A program made the translations under genes and the position numbers. The notes below the pieces were generated by a model. That model was not told the origin of the DNA. It saw nothing but the letters and a program-made list of their open reading frames with translations, and made no database searches. From Hydractinia symbiolongicarpus (taxonomy: Eukaryota; Cnidaria; Hydrozoa; Anthoathecata; Hydractiniidae), in NCBI RefSeq assembly GCF_029227915.1, contig NC_079883.1, positions 12,462,001 through 12,526,000 on the forward strand: a stretch of DNA of 64,000 bases, read 5' to 3'. Shown here one piece after another: positions 36,121 through 49,122 of the stretch; the first letter of the stretch is position 1, and every line of letters starts with the position of its first letter.

Positions 36121-36625
36121 TTCATTTTCATTTGTTGCCTTTTCATTTCAATGGCGCTGTGATATATTTCTTGTTATAACAATTAAGGAACGTGGCGGTT
36201 GTTGAAAGTGTTTCCTATGACATTTTCCTACGACATTTTCAGGTGATAGTACGAGAAAAAAGAGCTTTCAAATGCATACAAACTCGATCTATTGCCGATC
36301 ATCCAATAACCCTGACGGAATGGCAAATAAAGTAAAATGCCGCCGCCTTTCGAGGACTTATATCGCAATCACGTTTCGTAACAGCCAAGCGAGGTTTTAC
36401 CTTAGCGTTTAAGTCCTCACCGACATTTGGCCGCGCAACTATTCTAAGCTCATTCATTTTGACTTAAGGAGGGGGCGAGCGCGGACGCATGCCCCCACTA
36501 CCAGAAATTGTACGGTCGAGTTACTGACGTTTGCAGTAATCTCAGAGGTCAGTAACTCAAAGAAATTAAATAAAAAAAATTGATCACAACGTCAAAATAA
36601 ATTGCACGTATTTGCCCCTACTAAT

Positions 36626-36745
36626 GTCTACGGCCATACCACGATGAACACACCCGTTCTCGTCTGATCACGGAAGTTAAGCATCGTCGGGCCGGGATAG
36701 TACTTGGATGGGGGACCGCCTGGGAACTCCCGGTGTCGTAGGATT
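36626..36745 (+). rRNA. 5S: 5S rRNA, copy 59 (C118A)
   Basis: C118A opens the end of helix I. The second T run is TTAT. Upstream AAATGCCGCC and CTTTCGAGG are shared with copy 60. Confidence 0.95.
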
Positions 36746-37250
36746 TTCATTATCATTTGTTGCCTTTTCATTTCAATGGCGCTGTGATATATTTCTTGTT
36801 ATAACAATTAAGGAACGTGGCGGTTGTTGAAAGTGTTTCCTATGACATTTTCCTACGACATTTTCAGGTGATAGTACGAGAAAAAAGAGCTTTCAAATGC
36901 ATACAAACTCGATCTATTGCCGATCATCCAATAACCCTGACGGAATGGCAAATAAAGTAAAATGCCGCCGCCTTTCGAGGACTTATATCGCAATCACGTT
37001 TCGTAACAGCCAAGCGAGGTTTTACCTTAGCGTTTAAGTCACCACCGACATTTGGCCGCGCAACTATTCTAAGCTCATTCATTTTGACTTAAGGAGGGGG
37101 CGAGCGCGGACGCAGGCCCCCACTACCAGAAATTGTACGGTCGAGTTACTGACGTTTGCAGTAATCTCAGAGGTCAGTAACTCAAAGAAATTAAATAAAA
37201 AAATTTGATCACAACGTCAAAATAAATTGCACGTATTTGCCCCTACTAAT

Positions 37251-37370
37251 GTCTACGGCCATACCACGATGAACACACCCGTTCTCGTCTGATCACGGAA
37301 GTTAAGCATCGTCGGGCCGGGATAGTACTTGGATGGGGGACCGCCTGGGAACTCCCGGTGTCGTAGGCTT
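37251..37370 (+). rRNA. 5S: 5S rRNA, copy 60
   Basis: Identical to copy 1. Upstream AGTAATCTCAG is shared with copy 59. Confidence 0.97.
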
Positions 37371-37876
37371 TTCATTTTCATTTGTTGCCTTTTCATTTCA
37401 TTGGCGCTGTGATATATTTCTTGTTATAACAATTAAGGAACGTGGCGGTTGTTGAAAGTGTTTCCTATGACATTTTCCTACGACATTTTCAGGTGATAGT
37501 ACGAGAAAAAAGAGCTTTCAAATGCATACAAACTCGATCTATTGCCGATCATCCAATAACCCTGACGGAATGGCAAATAAAATAAAATTCCGCCGCCTTC
37601 CGAGGACTTATATTGCAATCACGTTTCGTAACAGCCAAGCGAGGTTTTACCTTAGCGTTTAAGTCACCACCGACATTTGGCCGCGCAACTATTCTAAGCT
37701 CATTCATTTTGACTTAAGGAGGGGGACGAGCGCGGACGCAGGCCCTTACTACCAGAAATTGTACGGTCGAGTTACTGATGTTTGCAGTAATCGCAGAGGT
37801 CAGTAACTCAAAGAAATTAAATAAAAAAATTTGATCACAACGTCAAAATAAATTGCACGTATTTGCCCCTACTAAT

Positions 37877-37996
37877 GTCTACGGCCATACCACGATGAAC
37901 ACACCCGTTCTCGTCTGATCACGGAAGTTAAGCATCGTCGGGCCGGGATAGTACTTGGATGGGGGACCGCCTGGGAACTCCCGGTGTCGTAGGCTT
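37877..37996 (+). rRNA. 5S: 5S rRNA, copy 61
   Basis: Identical to copy 1. Downstream TTTTCAAATG is shared with copy 65. Confidence 0.97.
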
Positions 37997-38501
37997 TTCA
38001 TTTTCAAATGTTGCCTTTTCATTTCAATGGCGCTGTGATATATTTCTTGTTATAACAATTAAGGAACGTGGCGGTTGTTGAAAGTGTTTCCTATGACATT
38101 TTCCTACGACATTTTCAGGTGATAGTACGAGAAAAAAGAGCTTTCAAATGCATACAAACTCAATCTATTGCCGATCATCCAATAACCCTGACGGAATGGC
38201 AAATAAAATAAAATTCCGCCGCCTTCCGAGGACTTATATCGCAATCACGTTTCGTAACAGCCAAGCGAGGTTTTACCTTAGCGTTTAAGTCACCACCGAC
38301 ATTTGGCCGCGCAACTATTCTAAGCTCATTTATTTTGACTTAAGGAGGGGACGAGCGCGGACGCAGGCCCCCACTACCAGAAATTGTACGGTCGAGTTAC
38401 TGACGTTTGCAGTAATCGCAGAGGTCAGTAACTCAAAGAAATTAAATAAAAAAATTTGATCACAACGTCAAAATAAATTGCACGTATTTGCCCCTACTAA
38501 T

Positions 38502-38621
38502 GTCTACGGCCATACCACGATGAACACACCCGTTCTCGTCTGATCACGGAAGTTAAGCATCGTCGGGCCGGGATAGTACTTGGATGGGGGACCGCCTGGG
38601 AACTCCCGGTGTCGTAGGCTT
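38502..38621 (+). rRNA. 5S: 5S rRNA, copy 62
   Basis: Identical to copy 1. Its downstream spacer matches that of copy 71. Confidence 0.97.
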
Positions 38622-39126
38622 TTCATTTTCATTTGTTGCCTTTTCATTTCAATGGCGCTGTGATATATTTCATGTTATAACAATTAAGGAACGTGGCGGT
38701 TGTTGAAAGTGTTTCCTATAACATTTTCCTACGACATTTTCAGGTGATAGTAAGAGAAAAAAGAGCTTTCAAATGCATACAAACTCGATCTATTGCCGAT
38801 CATCCAATAACCCTGACGGAATGGCAAATAAAATAAAATTCCGCCGCCTTCCGAGGACTTATATCGCAATCACGTTTCGTAACAGCCAAGCGAGGTTTTA
38901 CCTTAGCGTTTAAGTCACCACCGACATTTGACCGCGCAACTATTCTAAGCTCATTCATTTTGACTTAAGGAGGGGGCGAGCGCGGACGCAGGCCCCCACT
39001 ACCAGAAATTGTACGGTCGAGTTACTGACGTTTGCAGTAATCGCAGAGGTCAGTAACTCAAAGAAATTAAATAAAAAAATTTGATCACAACGTCAAAATA
39101 AATTGCACGTATTTGCCCCTACTAAT

Positions 39127-39246
39127 GTCTACGGCCATACCACGATGAACACACCCGTTCTCGTCTGATCACGGAAGTTAAGCATCGTCGGGCCGGGATA
39201 GTACTTGGATGGGGGACCGCCTGGGAACTCCCGGTGTCGTAGGCTT
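39127..39246 (+). rRNA. 5S: 5S rRNA, copy 63
   Basis: Identical to copy 1. Counterpart of copy 72. Confidence 0.97.
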
Positions 39247-39751
39247 TTCATTTTCATTTGTTGCCTTTTCATTTCAATGGCGCTGTGATATATTTCTTGT
39301 TATAACAATTAAAGAACGTGGCGGTTGTTGAAAGTGTTTCCTATGACATTTTCCTACGACATTTTCAGGTGATAGTACGAGAAAAAAGAGCTTTCAAATG
39401 CACACAAACTCGATCTATTGCCGATCATCCAATAACCCTGACGGAATGGCAAATAAAATAAAATTCCGCCGCCTTCCGAGGACTTATATCGCAATCACGT
39501 TTCTTAACAGCCAAGCAAGGTTTTACCTTAGCGTTTAAGTCACCACCAACATTTGGCCGCGCAACTATTCTAAGCTCATTCATTTTGACTTAAGGAGGGG
39601 GCGAGCGCGGACGCAGGCCCCCACTACCAGAAATTGTACGGTCGAGTTACTGACGTTTGCAGTAATCGCAGAGGTCAGTAACTCAAAGAAATTAAATAAA
39701 AAAATTTGATCACAACGTCAAAATAAGTTGCACGTATTTGCCCCTACTAAT

Positions 39752-39870
39752 GTCTACGGCCATACCACGATGAACACACCCGTTCTCGTCTGATCACGGA
39801 AGTTAAGCATCGTCGGGCCGGGATAGTACTTGGATGGGGGACTGCCTGGGAACTCCGGTGTCGTAGGCTT
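39752..39870 (+). rRNA. 5S: 5S rRNA, copy 64 (119 nt; C92T, one C of 104-106 deleted)
   Basis: The deletion shortens helix V by one pair; C92T makes a G85/U92 wobble in box C. Likely reduced function. Copy 66 shares both changes. Confidence 0.92.
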
Positions 39871-40375
39871 TTCATTTTCATTTGTTGCCTTTTCATTTCA
39901 ATGGCGCTGTGATAAATTTCTTGTTATAACAATTAAGGAACGTGGCGGTTGTTGAAAGTGTTTCCTATGACATTTTCCTACGACATTTTCAGGTGATAGT
40001 ACGAGAAAAAAGAGCTTTCAAATGCATACAAACTCGATCTATTGCCGATCATCCAATAACCCTGACGGAATGGCAAATAAAATAAAATTCCGCCGCCTTC
40101 CGAGGACTTATATCGCAATCACGTTTCGTAACAGCCAAGCGAGGTTTTACCTTAGCGTTTAAGTAACCACCGACATTTGGCCGCACAACTATTCTAAGCT
40201 CATTCATTTTGACTTAAGGAGGGGCCGAGCGCGGACGCAGGCCCCCACTACCAGAAATTGTACGGTCGAGTTACTGATGTTTGCAGTAATCGCAGAGGTC
40301 AGTAACTCAAAGAAATTAAATAAAAAAATTTGATCACAACGTCAAAATAAATTGCACGTATTTGCCCCTACTAAT

Positions 40376-40495
40376 GTCTACGGCCATACCACGATGAACA
40401 CACCCGTTCTCGTCTGATCACGGAAGTTAAGCATCGTCGGGCCGGGATAGTACTTGGATGGGGGACCGCCTGGGAACTCCCGGTGTCGTAGGCTT
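40376..40495 (+). rRNA. 5S: 5S rRNA, copy 65
   Basis: Identical to copy 1. It alternates with the deleted copies 64 and 66. Confidence 0.97.
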
Positions 40496-41000
40496 TTCAT
40501 TTTCAAATGTTGCCTTTTCATTTCAATGGCGCTGTGATATATTTCTTGTTATAACAATTAAGGAACGTGGCGGTTGTTGAAAGTGTTTCCTATGACATTT
40601 TCCTACGACATTTTCAGGTGCTAGTACGAGAAAAAAGAGCTTTCAAATGCATACAAACTCAATCTATTGCCGATCATCCAATAACCCTGACGGAATGGCA
40701 AATAAAATAAAATTCCGCCGCCTTCCGAGGACTTATATCGCAATCACGTTTCTTAACAGCCAAGCAAGGTTTTACCTTAGCGTTTAAGTCACCACCAACA
40801 TTTGGCCGCGCAACTATTCTAAGCTCATTCATTTTGACTTAAGGAGGGGGCGAGCGCGGACGCAGGCCCCCACTACCAGAAATTGTACGGTCGAGTTACT
40901 GACGTTTGCAGTAATCGCAGAGGTCAGTAACTCAAAGAAATTAAATAAAAAAATTTGATCACAACGTCAAAATAAGTTGCACGTATTTGCCCCTACTAAT

Positions 41001-41119
41001 GTCTACGGCCATACCACGATGAACACACCCGTTCTCGTCTGATCACGGAAGTTAAGCATCGTCGAGCCGGGATAGTACTTGGATGGGGGACTGCCTGGGA
41101 ACTCCGGTGTCGTAGGCTT
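41001..41119 (+). rRNA. 5S: 5S rRNA, copy 66 (119 nt; G65A, C92T, C deleted)
   Basis: Copy 64 lesions plus G65A, which weakens the base of helix II. Confidence 0.91.
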
Positions 41120-41624
41120 TTCATTTTCATTTGTTGCCTTTTCATTTCAATGGCGCTGTGATAAATTTCTTGTTATAACAATTAAGGAACGTGGCGGTTG
41201 TTGAAAGTGTTTCCTATGACATTTTCCTACGACATTTTCAGGTGATAGTACGAGAAAAAAGAGCTTTCAAATGCATACAAACTCGATCTATTGCCGATCA
41301 TCCAATAACCCTGACGGAATGGCAAATAAAATAAAATTCCGCCGCCTTCCGAGGACTTATATCGCAATCACGTTTCGTAACAGCCAAGCGAGGTTTTACC
41401 TTAGCGTTTAAGTAACCACCGACATTTGGCCGCGCAACTATTCTAAGCTCATTCATTTTGACTTAAGGAGGGGCCGAGCGCGGACGCAGGCCCCCACTAC
41501 CAGAAATTGTACGGTCGAGTTACTGACGTTTGCAGTAATCGCAGAGGTCAGTAACTCAAAGAAATTAAATAAAAAAATTTGATCACAACGTCAAAATAAA
41601 TTGCACGTATTTGCCACTACTAAT

Positions 41625-41744
41625 GTCTACGGCCATACCACGATGAACACACCCGTTCTCGTCTAATCACGGAAGTTAAGCATCGTCGGGCCGGGATAGT
41701 ACTTGGATGGGGGACCGCCTGGGAACTCCCGGTGTCGTAGGCTT
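41625..41744 (+). rRNA. 5S: 5S rRNA, copy 67 (G41A)
   Basis: G41A is in loop C, a region that contacts ribosomal proteins. Confidence 0.95.
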
Positions 41745-42249
41745 TTCATTTTCATTTGTTGCCTTTTCATTTCAATGGCGCTGTGATATATTTCTTGTTA
41801 TAACAATTAAGGAACGTGGCGGTTGTTGAAAGTGTTTCCTATGACATTTTCCTACGACATTTTCAGGTGATAGTACGAGAAAAAAGAGCTTTCAAATGCA
41901 CACAAACTCGATCTATTGCCGATCATCCAATAACCCTGACGGAATGGCAAATAAAATAAAATTCCGCCGCCTTCCGAGGACTTATATCGCAATCACGTTT
42001 CTTAACAGCCAAGCAAGGTTTTACCATAGCGTTTAAGTCACCACCGACATTTGGCCGCGCAACTATTCTAAGCTCATTCATTTTGACTTAAGGAGGGGGC
42101 GAGCGCGGACGCAGGCCCCCACTACCAGAAATTGTACGGTCGAGTTACTGACGTTTGCAGTAATCGCAGAGGTCAGTAACTCAAAGAAATTAAATAAAAA
42201 AATTTGATCACAACGTCAAAATAAATTGCACGTATTTGCCCCTACTAAT

Positions 42250-42368
42250 GTCTACGGCCATACCACGATGAACACACCCGTTCTCGTCTGATCACGGAAG
42301 TTAAGCATCGTCGGGCCGGTATAGTACTTGGATGGGGGACCGCCTGGGAACTCCGGTGTCGTAGGCTT
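42250..42368 (+). rRNA. 5S: 5S rRNA, copy 68 (119 nt; G71T, C deleted)
   Basis: G71T and the shared C deletion both hit helix V; the intermediate element is altered. C92T is absent here. Confidence 0.91.
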
Positions 42369-42873
42369 TTCATTTTCATTTGTTGCCTTTTCATTTCAAT
42401 GGCGCTGTGATAAATTTCTTGTTATAACAATTAAGGAACGTGGCGGTTGTTGAAAGTGTTTCCTATGACATTTTCCTACGACATTTTCAGGTGATAGTAC
42501 GAGAAAAAAGAGCTTTCAAATGCATACAATCTCGATCTATTGCCGATCATCCAATAACCCTGACGGAATGGCAAATAAAATAAAATTCCGCCGCCTTCCG
42601 AGGACTTATATCGCAATCACGTTTCGTAACAGCCAAGCGAGGTTTTACCTTAGCGTTTAAGTAACCACCGACATTTGGCCGCGCAACTATTCTAAGCTCA
42701 TTCATTTTGACTTAAGGAGGGGCCGAGCGCGGACGCAGGCCCCCACTACCAGAAATTGTACGGTCGAGTTACTGACGTTTGCAGTAATCGCAGAGGTCAG
42801 TAACTCAAAGAAATTAAATAAAAAAATTTGATCACAACGTCAAAATAAATTGCACGTATTTGCCCCTGCTAAT

Positions 42874-42992
42874 GTCTACGGCCATACCACGATGAACACA
42901 CCCGTTCTCGTCTGATCACGGAAGTTAAGCATCGTCGGGCCGGGATAGTACTTGGATGGGGACCGCCTGGGAACTCCCGGTGTCGTAGGCTT
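42874..42992 (+). rRNA. 5S: 5S rRNA, copy 69 (119 nt; one G of 85-89 deleted)
   Basis: The G5 run in box C and loop D is reduced to G4, probably by slippage. Confidence 0.92.
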
Positions 42993-43497
42993 TTCATTTT
43001 CATTTGTTGCCTTTTCATTTCAATGGCGCTGTGATATATTTCTTGTTATAACAATTAAGGAACGTGGCGGTTGTTGAAAGTGTTTCCTATGACATTTTCC
43101 TACGACATTTTCAGGTGATAGTACGAGAAAAAAGAGCTTTCAAATGCATACAAACTCGATCTATTGCCGATCATCCAATAACCCTGACGAAATGGCAAAT
43201 AAAATAAAATTCCGCCGCCTTCCGAGGACTTATATCGCAATCACGTTTCGTAACAGACAAGCGAGGTTTTACCTTAGCGTTTAAGTCACCACCAACATTC
43301 GGCCGCGCAACTATTCTAAGCTCATTCATTTTGACTTAAGGAGGGGGCGAGCGCGGACGCAGGCCCCCACTACCAGAAATTGTACGGTCGAGTTACTGAC
43401 GTTTGCAGTAATCGCAGAGGTCAGTAACTCAAAGAAATTAAATAAAAAAATTTGATCACAACGTCAAAATAAATTGCACGTATTTGCCCCTACTAAT

Positions 43498-43617
43498 GTC
43501 TACGGCCATACCACGATGAACACACCCGTTCTCGTCTGATCACGGAAGTTAAGCATCGTCGGGCCGGGATAGTACTTGGATGGGGGACCGCCTGGGAACT
43601 CCCGGTGTCGTAGGCTT
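43498..43617 (+). rRNA. 5S: 5S rRNA, copy 70
   Basis: Identical to copy 1. Confidence 0.97.
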
Positions 43618-44122
43618 TTCATTTTCATTTGTTGCCTTTTCATTTCAATGGCGCTGTGATATATTTCTTGTTATAACAATTAAGGAACGTGGCGGTTGTT
43701 GAAAGTGTTTCCTATGACATTTTCCTACGACATTTTCAGGTGATAGTACGAGAAAAAAGAGCTTTCAAATGCATACAAACTCGATCTATTGCCGATCATC
43801 CAATAACCCTGACGGAATGGCAAATAAAATAAAATTCCGCCGCCTTCCGAGGACTTATATCGCAATCACGTTTCGTAACAGCCAAGCGAGGTTTTCCCTT
43901 AGCGTTTAAGTCACCACCGACATTTGGCCGCGCAACTATTCTAAGCTCATTCATTTTGACTTAAGGAGGGGGCGAGCGCGGACGCAGGCCCCCACTACCA
44001 GAAATTGTACGGTCGAGTTACTGACGTTTGCAGTAATCGCAGAGGTCAGTAACTCAAAGAAATTAAATAAAAAAATTTGATCACAACGTCAAAATAAATT
44101 GCACGTATTTGCCCCTACTAAT

Positions 44123-44242
44123 GTCTACGGCCATACCACGATGAACACACCCGTTCTCGTCTGATCACGGAAGTTAAGCATCGTCGGGCCGGGATAGTAC
44201 TTGGATGGGGGACCGCCTGGGAACTCCCGGTGTCGTAGGCTT
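44123..44242 (+). rRNA. 5S: 5S rRNA, copy 71
   Basis: Identical to copy 1. TTTTCCCTTAG upstream; downstream as for copy 62. Confidence 0.97.
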
Positions 44243-44747
44243 TTCATTTTCATTTGTTGCCTTTTCATTTCAATGGCGCTGTGATATATTTCATGTTATA
44301 ACAATTAAGGAACGTGGCGGTTGTTGAAAGTGTTTCCTATAACATTTTCCTACGACATTTTCAGGTGATAGTAAGAGAAAAAAGAGCTTTCAAATGCATA
44401 CAAACTCGATCTATTGCCGATCATCCAATAACCCTGACGGAATGGCAAATAAAATAAAATTCCGCCGCCTTCCGAGGACTTATATCGCAATCACGTTTCG
44501 TAACAGCCAAGCGAGGTTTTACCTTAGCGTTTAAGTCACCACCGACATTTGACCGCGCAACCATTCTAAGCTCATTCATTTTGACTTAAGGAGGGGGCGA
44601 GCGCGGACGCAGGCCCCCACTACCAGAAATTGTACGGTCGAGTTACTGACGTTTGCAGTAATCGCAGAGGTCAGTAACTCAAAGAAATTAAATAAAAAAA
44701 TTTGATCACAACGTCAAAATAAATTGCACGTATTTGCCCCTACTAAT

Positions 44748-44867
44748 GTCTACGGCCATACCACGATGAACACACCCGTTCTCGTCTGATCACGGAAGTT
44801 AAGCATCGTCGGGCCGGGATAGTACTTGGATGGGGGACCGCCTGGGAACTCCCGGTGTCGTAGGCTT
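44748..44867 (+). rRNA. 5S: 5S rRNA, copy 72
   Basis: Identical to copy 1. Confidence 0.97.
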
Positions 44868-45372
44868 TTCATTTTCATTTGTTGCCTTTTCATTTCAATG
44901 GCGCTGTGATATATTTCTTGTTATAACAATTAAAGAACGTGGCGGTTGTTGAAAGTGTTTCCTATGACATTTTCCTACGACATTTTCAGGTGATAGTACG
45001 AGAAAAAAGAGCTTTCAAATGCACACAAACTCGATCTATTGCCGATCATCCAATAACCCTGACGGAATGGCAAATAAAATAAAATTCCGCCGCCTTCCGA
45101 GGACTTATATCGCAATCACGTTTCTTAACAGCCAAGCAAGGTTTTACCTTAGCGTTTAAGTCACCACCGACATTTGGCCGCGCAACTATTCTAAGCTCAT
45201 TCATTTTGACTTAAGGAGGGGGCGAGCGCGGACGCAGGCCCCCACTACCAGAAATTGTACGGTCGAGTTACTGACGTTTGCAGTAATCGCAGAGGTCAGT
45301 AACTCAAAGAAATTAAATAAAAAAATTTGATCACAACGTCAAAATAAGTTGCACGTATTTGCCCCTACTAAT

Positions 45373-45492
45373 GTCTACGGCCATACCACGATGAACACAC
45401 CCGTTCTCGTCTGATCACGGAAGTTAAGCATCGTCGGGCCGGGATAGTACTTGGATGGGGGACCGCCTGGGAACTCCCGGTGTCGTAGGCTT
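45373..45492 (+). rRNA. 5S: 5S rRNA, copy 73
   Basis: Identical to copy 1, although its upstream spacer is the copy 64 type. Confidence 0.97.
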
Positions 45493-45997
45493 TTCATTTT
45501 CATTTGTTGCCTTTTCATTTCAATGGCGCTGTGATATATTTCTTGTTATAACAATTAAGGAACGTGGCGGTTGTTGAAAGTGTTTCCTATGACATTTTCC
45601 TACGACATTTTCAGGTGATAGTACGAGAAAAAAGAGCTTTCAAATGCATACAAACTCGATCTATTGCCGATCATCCAATAACCCTGACGGAATGGCAAAT
45701 AAAATAAAATTCCGCCGCCTTCCGAGGACTTATATCGCAATCACGTTTCGTAACAGCCAAGCGAGGTTTTACCTTAGCGTTTAAGTCACCACCGACATTT
45801 GGCCGCGCAACTATTCTAAGCTCATTCATTTTGACTTAAGGAGGGGGCGAGCGCGGACGCAGGCCCCCACTACCAGAAATTGTACGGTCGAGTTACTGAC
45901 GTTTGCAGTAATCGCAGAGGTCAGTAAATCAAAGAAATTAAATAAAAAAATTTGATCACAACGTCAAAATAAATTGCACGTATTTGCCCCTACTAAT

Positions 45998-46117
45998 GTC
46001 TACGACCATACCACGATGAACACACCCGTTCTTGTCTGATCACGGAAGTTAAGCATCGTCGGGCCGGGATAGTACTTGGATGGGGGACCGCCTGGGAACT
46101 CCCGGTGTCGTAGGCTT
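45998..46117 (+). rRNA. 5S: 5S rRNA, copy 74 (G8A, C36T)
   Basis: G8A turns the G8/U111 wobble of helix I into an A-U pair; C36T is in loop C. Confidence 0.95.
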
Positions 46118-46622
46118 TTCATTTTCATTTGTTGCCTTTTCATTTCAATGGCGCTGTGATATATTTCTTGTTATAACAATTAAGGAACGTGGCGGTTGTT
46201 GAAAGTGTTTCCTATGACATTTTCCTACGACATTTTCAGGTGATAGTACGAGAAAAAAGAGCTTTCAAATGCATACAAACTCGATCTATTGCCGATCATC
46301 CAATAACCCTGACGGAATGGCAAATAAAATAAAATTCCGCCGCCTTCCGAGGACTTATATCGCAATCACGTTTCGTAACAGCCAAGCGAGGTTTTACCTT
46401 AGCGTTTAAGTCACCACCGACATTTGGCCGCGCAACTATTCTAAGCTCATTCATTTTGACTTAAGGAGGGGGCGAGCGCGGACGCAGGCCCCCACTACCA
46501 GAAATTGTACGGTCGAGTTACTGACGTTTGCAGTAATCGCAGAGGTCAGTAACTCAAAGAAATTAAATAAAAAAATTTGATCACAACGTCAAAATAAATT
46601 GCACGTATTTGCCCCTACTAAT

Positions 46623-46742
46623 GTCTACGGCCATACCACGATGAACACACCCGTTCTCGTCTGATCACGGAAGTTAAGCATCGTCGGGCCGAGATAGTAC
46701 TTGGATGGGGGACCGCCTGGGAACTCCCGGTGTCGTAGGCTT
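46623..46742 (+). rRNA. 5S: 5S rRNA, copy 75 (G70A)
   Basis: G70A gives A/C105 in helix V and alters the intermediate element. Confidence 0.95.
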
Positions 46743-47247
46743 TTCATTTTCATTTGTTGCCTTTTCATTTCAATGGCGCTGTGATATATTTCTTGTCATA
46801 ACAATTAAGGAACGTGGCGGTTGTTGAAAGTGTTTCCTATGACATTTTCCTACGACATTTTCAGGTGATAGTACGAGAAAAAAGAGCTTTCAAATGCATA
46901 CAAACTCGATCTATTGCCGATCATCCAATAACCCTGACGGAATGGCAAATAAAATAAAATTCCGCCGCCTTCCGAGGACTTATATCGCAATCACGTTTCG
47001 TAACAGCCAAGCGAGGTTTTACCTTAGCGTTTAAGTCACCACCGACATTTGGCCGCGCAACTATTCTAAGCTCATTCATTTTGACTTAAGGAGGGGGCGA
47101 GCGCGGACGCAGGCCCCCACTACCAGAAATTGTACGGTCGAGTTACTGACGTTTGCAGTAATCGCAGAGGTCAGTAACTCAAAGAATATAAATAAAAAAA
47201 TTTGATCACAACGTCAAAATAAATTGAACGTATTTGCCCCTACAAAT

Positions 47248-47367
47248 GTCTACGGCCATACCACGATGAACACACCCGTTCTCGTCGGATCACGGAAGTT
47301 AAGCATCGTCGGGCCGGGATAGTACTTGGATGGGGGACCGCCTGGGAACTCCCGGTGTCGTAGGCTT
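47248..47367 (+). rRNA. 5S: 5S rRNA, copy 76 (T40G)
   Basis: Loop C change. The spacer before it has several private changes (AAGAATATAAAT, TTGAACG, CTACAAATG). Confidence 0.95.
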
Positions 47368-47872
47368 TTCATTTTCATTTGTTGCCTTTTCATTTCAATG
47401 GCACTGTGATATATTTCTTGTTATAACAATTAAGGAACGTGGCGGTTGTTGAAAGTGTTTCCTATGACATTTTCCTACGACATTTTCAGGTGATAGTACG
47501 AGAAAAAAGAGCTTTCAAATGCATACAAACTCGATCTATTGCCGATCATCCAATAACCCTGACGGAATGGCAAATAAAATAAAATTCCGCCGCCTTCCGA
47601 GGACTTATATCGCAATCACGTTTCGTAACAGCCAAGCGAGGTTTTACCTTAGCGTTTAAGTCACCACCGACATTTGGCCGCGCAACTATTCTAAGCTCAT
47701 TCATTTTGACTTAAGGAGGGGGCGAGCGCGGACGCAGGGCCCCACTACCAGAAATTGTACGGTCGAGTTACTGACGTTTGCAGTAATCGCAGAGGTCAGT
47801 AACTCAAAGAAATTAAATAAAAAAATTTGATCACAACGTCAAAATAAATTGCACGTATTTGCCCCTACTAAT

Positions 47873-47992
47873 GTCTACGGCCATACCACGATGAACACAC
47901 CCGTTCTCGTCTGATCACAGAAGTTAAGCATCGTCGGGCCGGGATAGTACTTGGATGGGGGACCGCCTGGGAACTCCCGGTGTCGTAGGCTT
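47873..47992 (+). rRNA. 5S: 5S rRNA, copy 77 (G47A)
   Basis: G47A breaks C30-G47 of helix III. Confidence 0.95.
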
Positions 47993-48497
47993 TTCATTTT
48001 CATTTGTTGCCTTTTCATTTCAATGGCGCTGTGATATATTTCTTGTAATAACAATTAAGGAACGTGGCGGTTGTTGAAAGTGTTTCCTATGACATTTTCC
48101 TACGACATTTTCAGGTGATAGTACGAGAAGAAAGAGCTTTCAAATGCATACAAACTCGATCTATTGCCGATCATCCAATAACCCTGACGGAATGGCAAAT
48201 AAAATAAAATTCCGCCGCCTTCCGAGGACTTATATCGCAATCACGTTTCGTAACAGCCAAGCGAGGTTTTACCTTAGCGTTTAAGTCACCACCGACATTT
48301 GGCCGCGCAACTATTCTAAGCTCATTCATTTTGACTTAAGGAGGGGGCGAGCGCGGACGCAGGCCCCCACTACCAGAAATTGTACGGTCGAGTTACTGAC
48401 GTTTGCAGTAATCGCAGAGGTCAGTAACTCAAAGAAATTAAATAAAAAAATTTGATCACAACGTCAAAATAAATTGCACGTATTTGCCCCTACTAAT

Positions 48498-48617
48498 GTC
48501 TACGGCCATACCACGATGAACACACCCGTTCTCGTCTGATCACGGAAGTTAAGCATCGTCGGGCCGGGATAGTACTTGGATGGGGGACCGCCTGGGAACT
48601 CCCGGTGTCGTAGGCTT
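48498..48617 (+). rRNA. 5S: 5S rRNA, copy 78
   Basis: Identical to copy 1. The following spacer has AACACTAACGAAATGG, close to the one after copy 82. Confidence 0.97.
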
Positions 48618-49122
48618 TTCATTTTCATTTGTTGCCTTTTCATTTCAATGGCGCTGTGATATATTTCTTGTTATAACAATTAAGGAACGTGGCGGTTGTT
48701 GAAAGTGTTTCCTATGACATTTTCCCACGACATTTTCAGGTGATAGTACGAGAAAAAAGAGCTTTCAAATGCATACAAACTCGATCTATTGCCGATCATC
48801 CAATAACACTAACGAAATGGCAAATAAAATAAAATTCCGCCGCCTTCCGAGGACTTATATCGCAATCACGTTTCGTAACAGCCAAGCGAGGTTTTACCTT
48901 GGCGTTTAAGTCACCACCGACATTTGGCCGCGCAACTATTCTAAGCTCATTCATTTTGACTTAAGGAGGGGGCGAGCGCGGACGCAGGCCCCCACTACCA
49001 GAAATTGTACGGTCGAGTTACTGACGTTTGCAGTAATCGCAGAGGTCAGTAACTCAAAGAAATTAAATAAAAAAATTTGATCACAACGTCAAAATAAATT
49101 GCACGTATTTGCCCCAACTAAT

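Larger units (their letters stand above)
39752..42992 (+). repeat. Two-unit higher-order repeat, copies 64-69
   Basis: Copies 64, 66 and 68 share a one-base deletion in C104-C106, downstream GATAAATTTC, and upstream TTCTTAACAG. Copies 65, 67 and 69 share upstream AAGTAACCACC and GGGGCCGAGC. The period is 1249 bp. Confidence 0.85.
38502..45492 (+). repeat. Nine-unit offset duplication, copies 62-64 and 71-73
   Basis: CATGTTATAAC, CCTATAACA and GTAAGAGAA follow copies 62 and 71. TTTGACCGCG precedes 63 and 72. TTAAAGAACG follows 63 and 72. TTCTTAACAG, CAAGCAAGG and AATAAGTTG precede 64 and 73. All are separated by 5621 bp. Copy 73 lacks the C92T and C deletion of copy 64. Confidence 0.8.
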
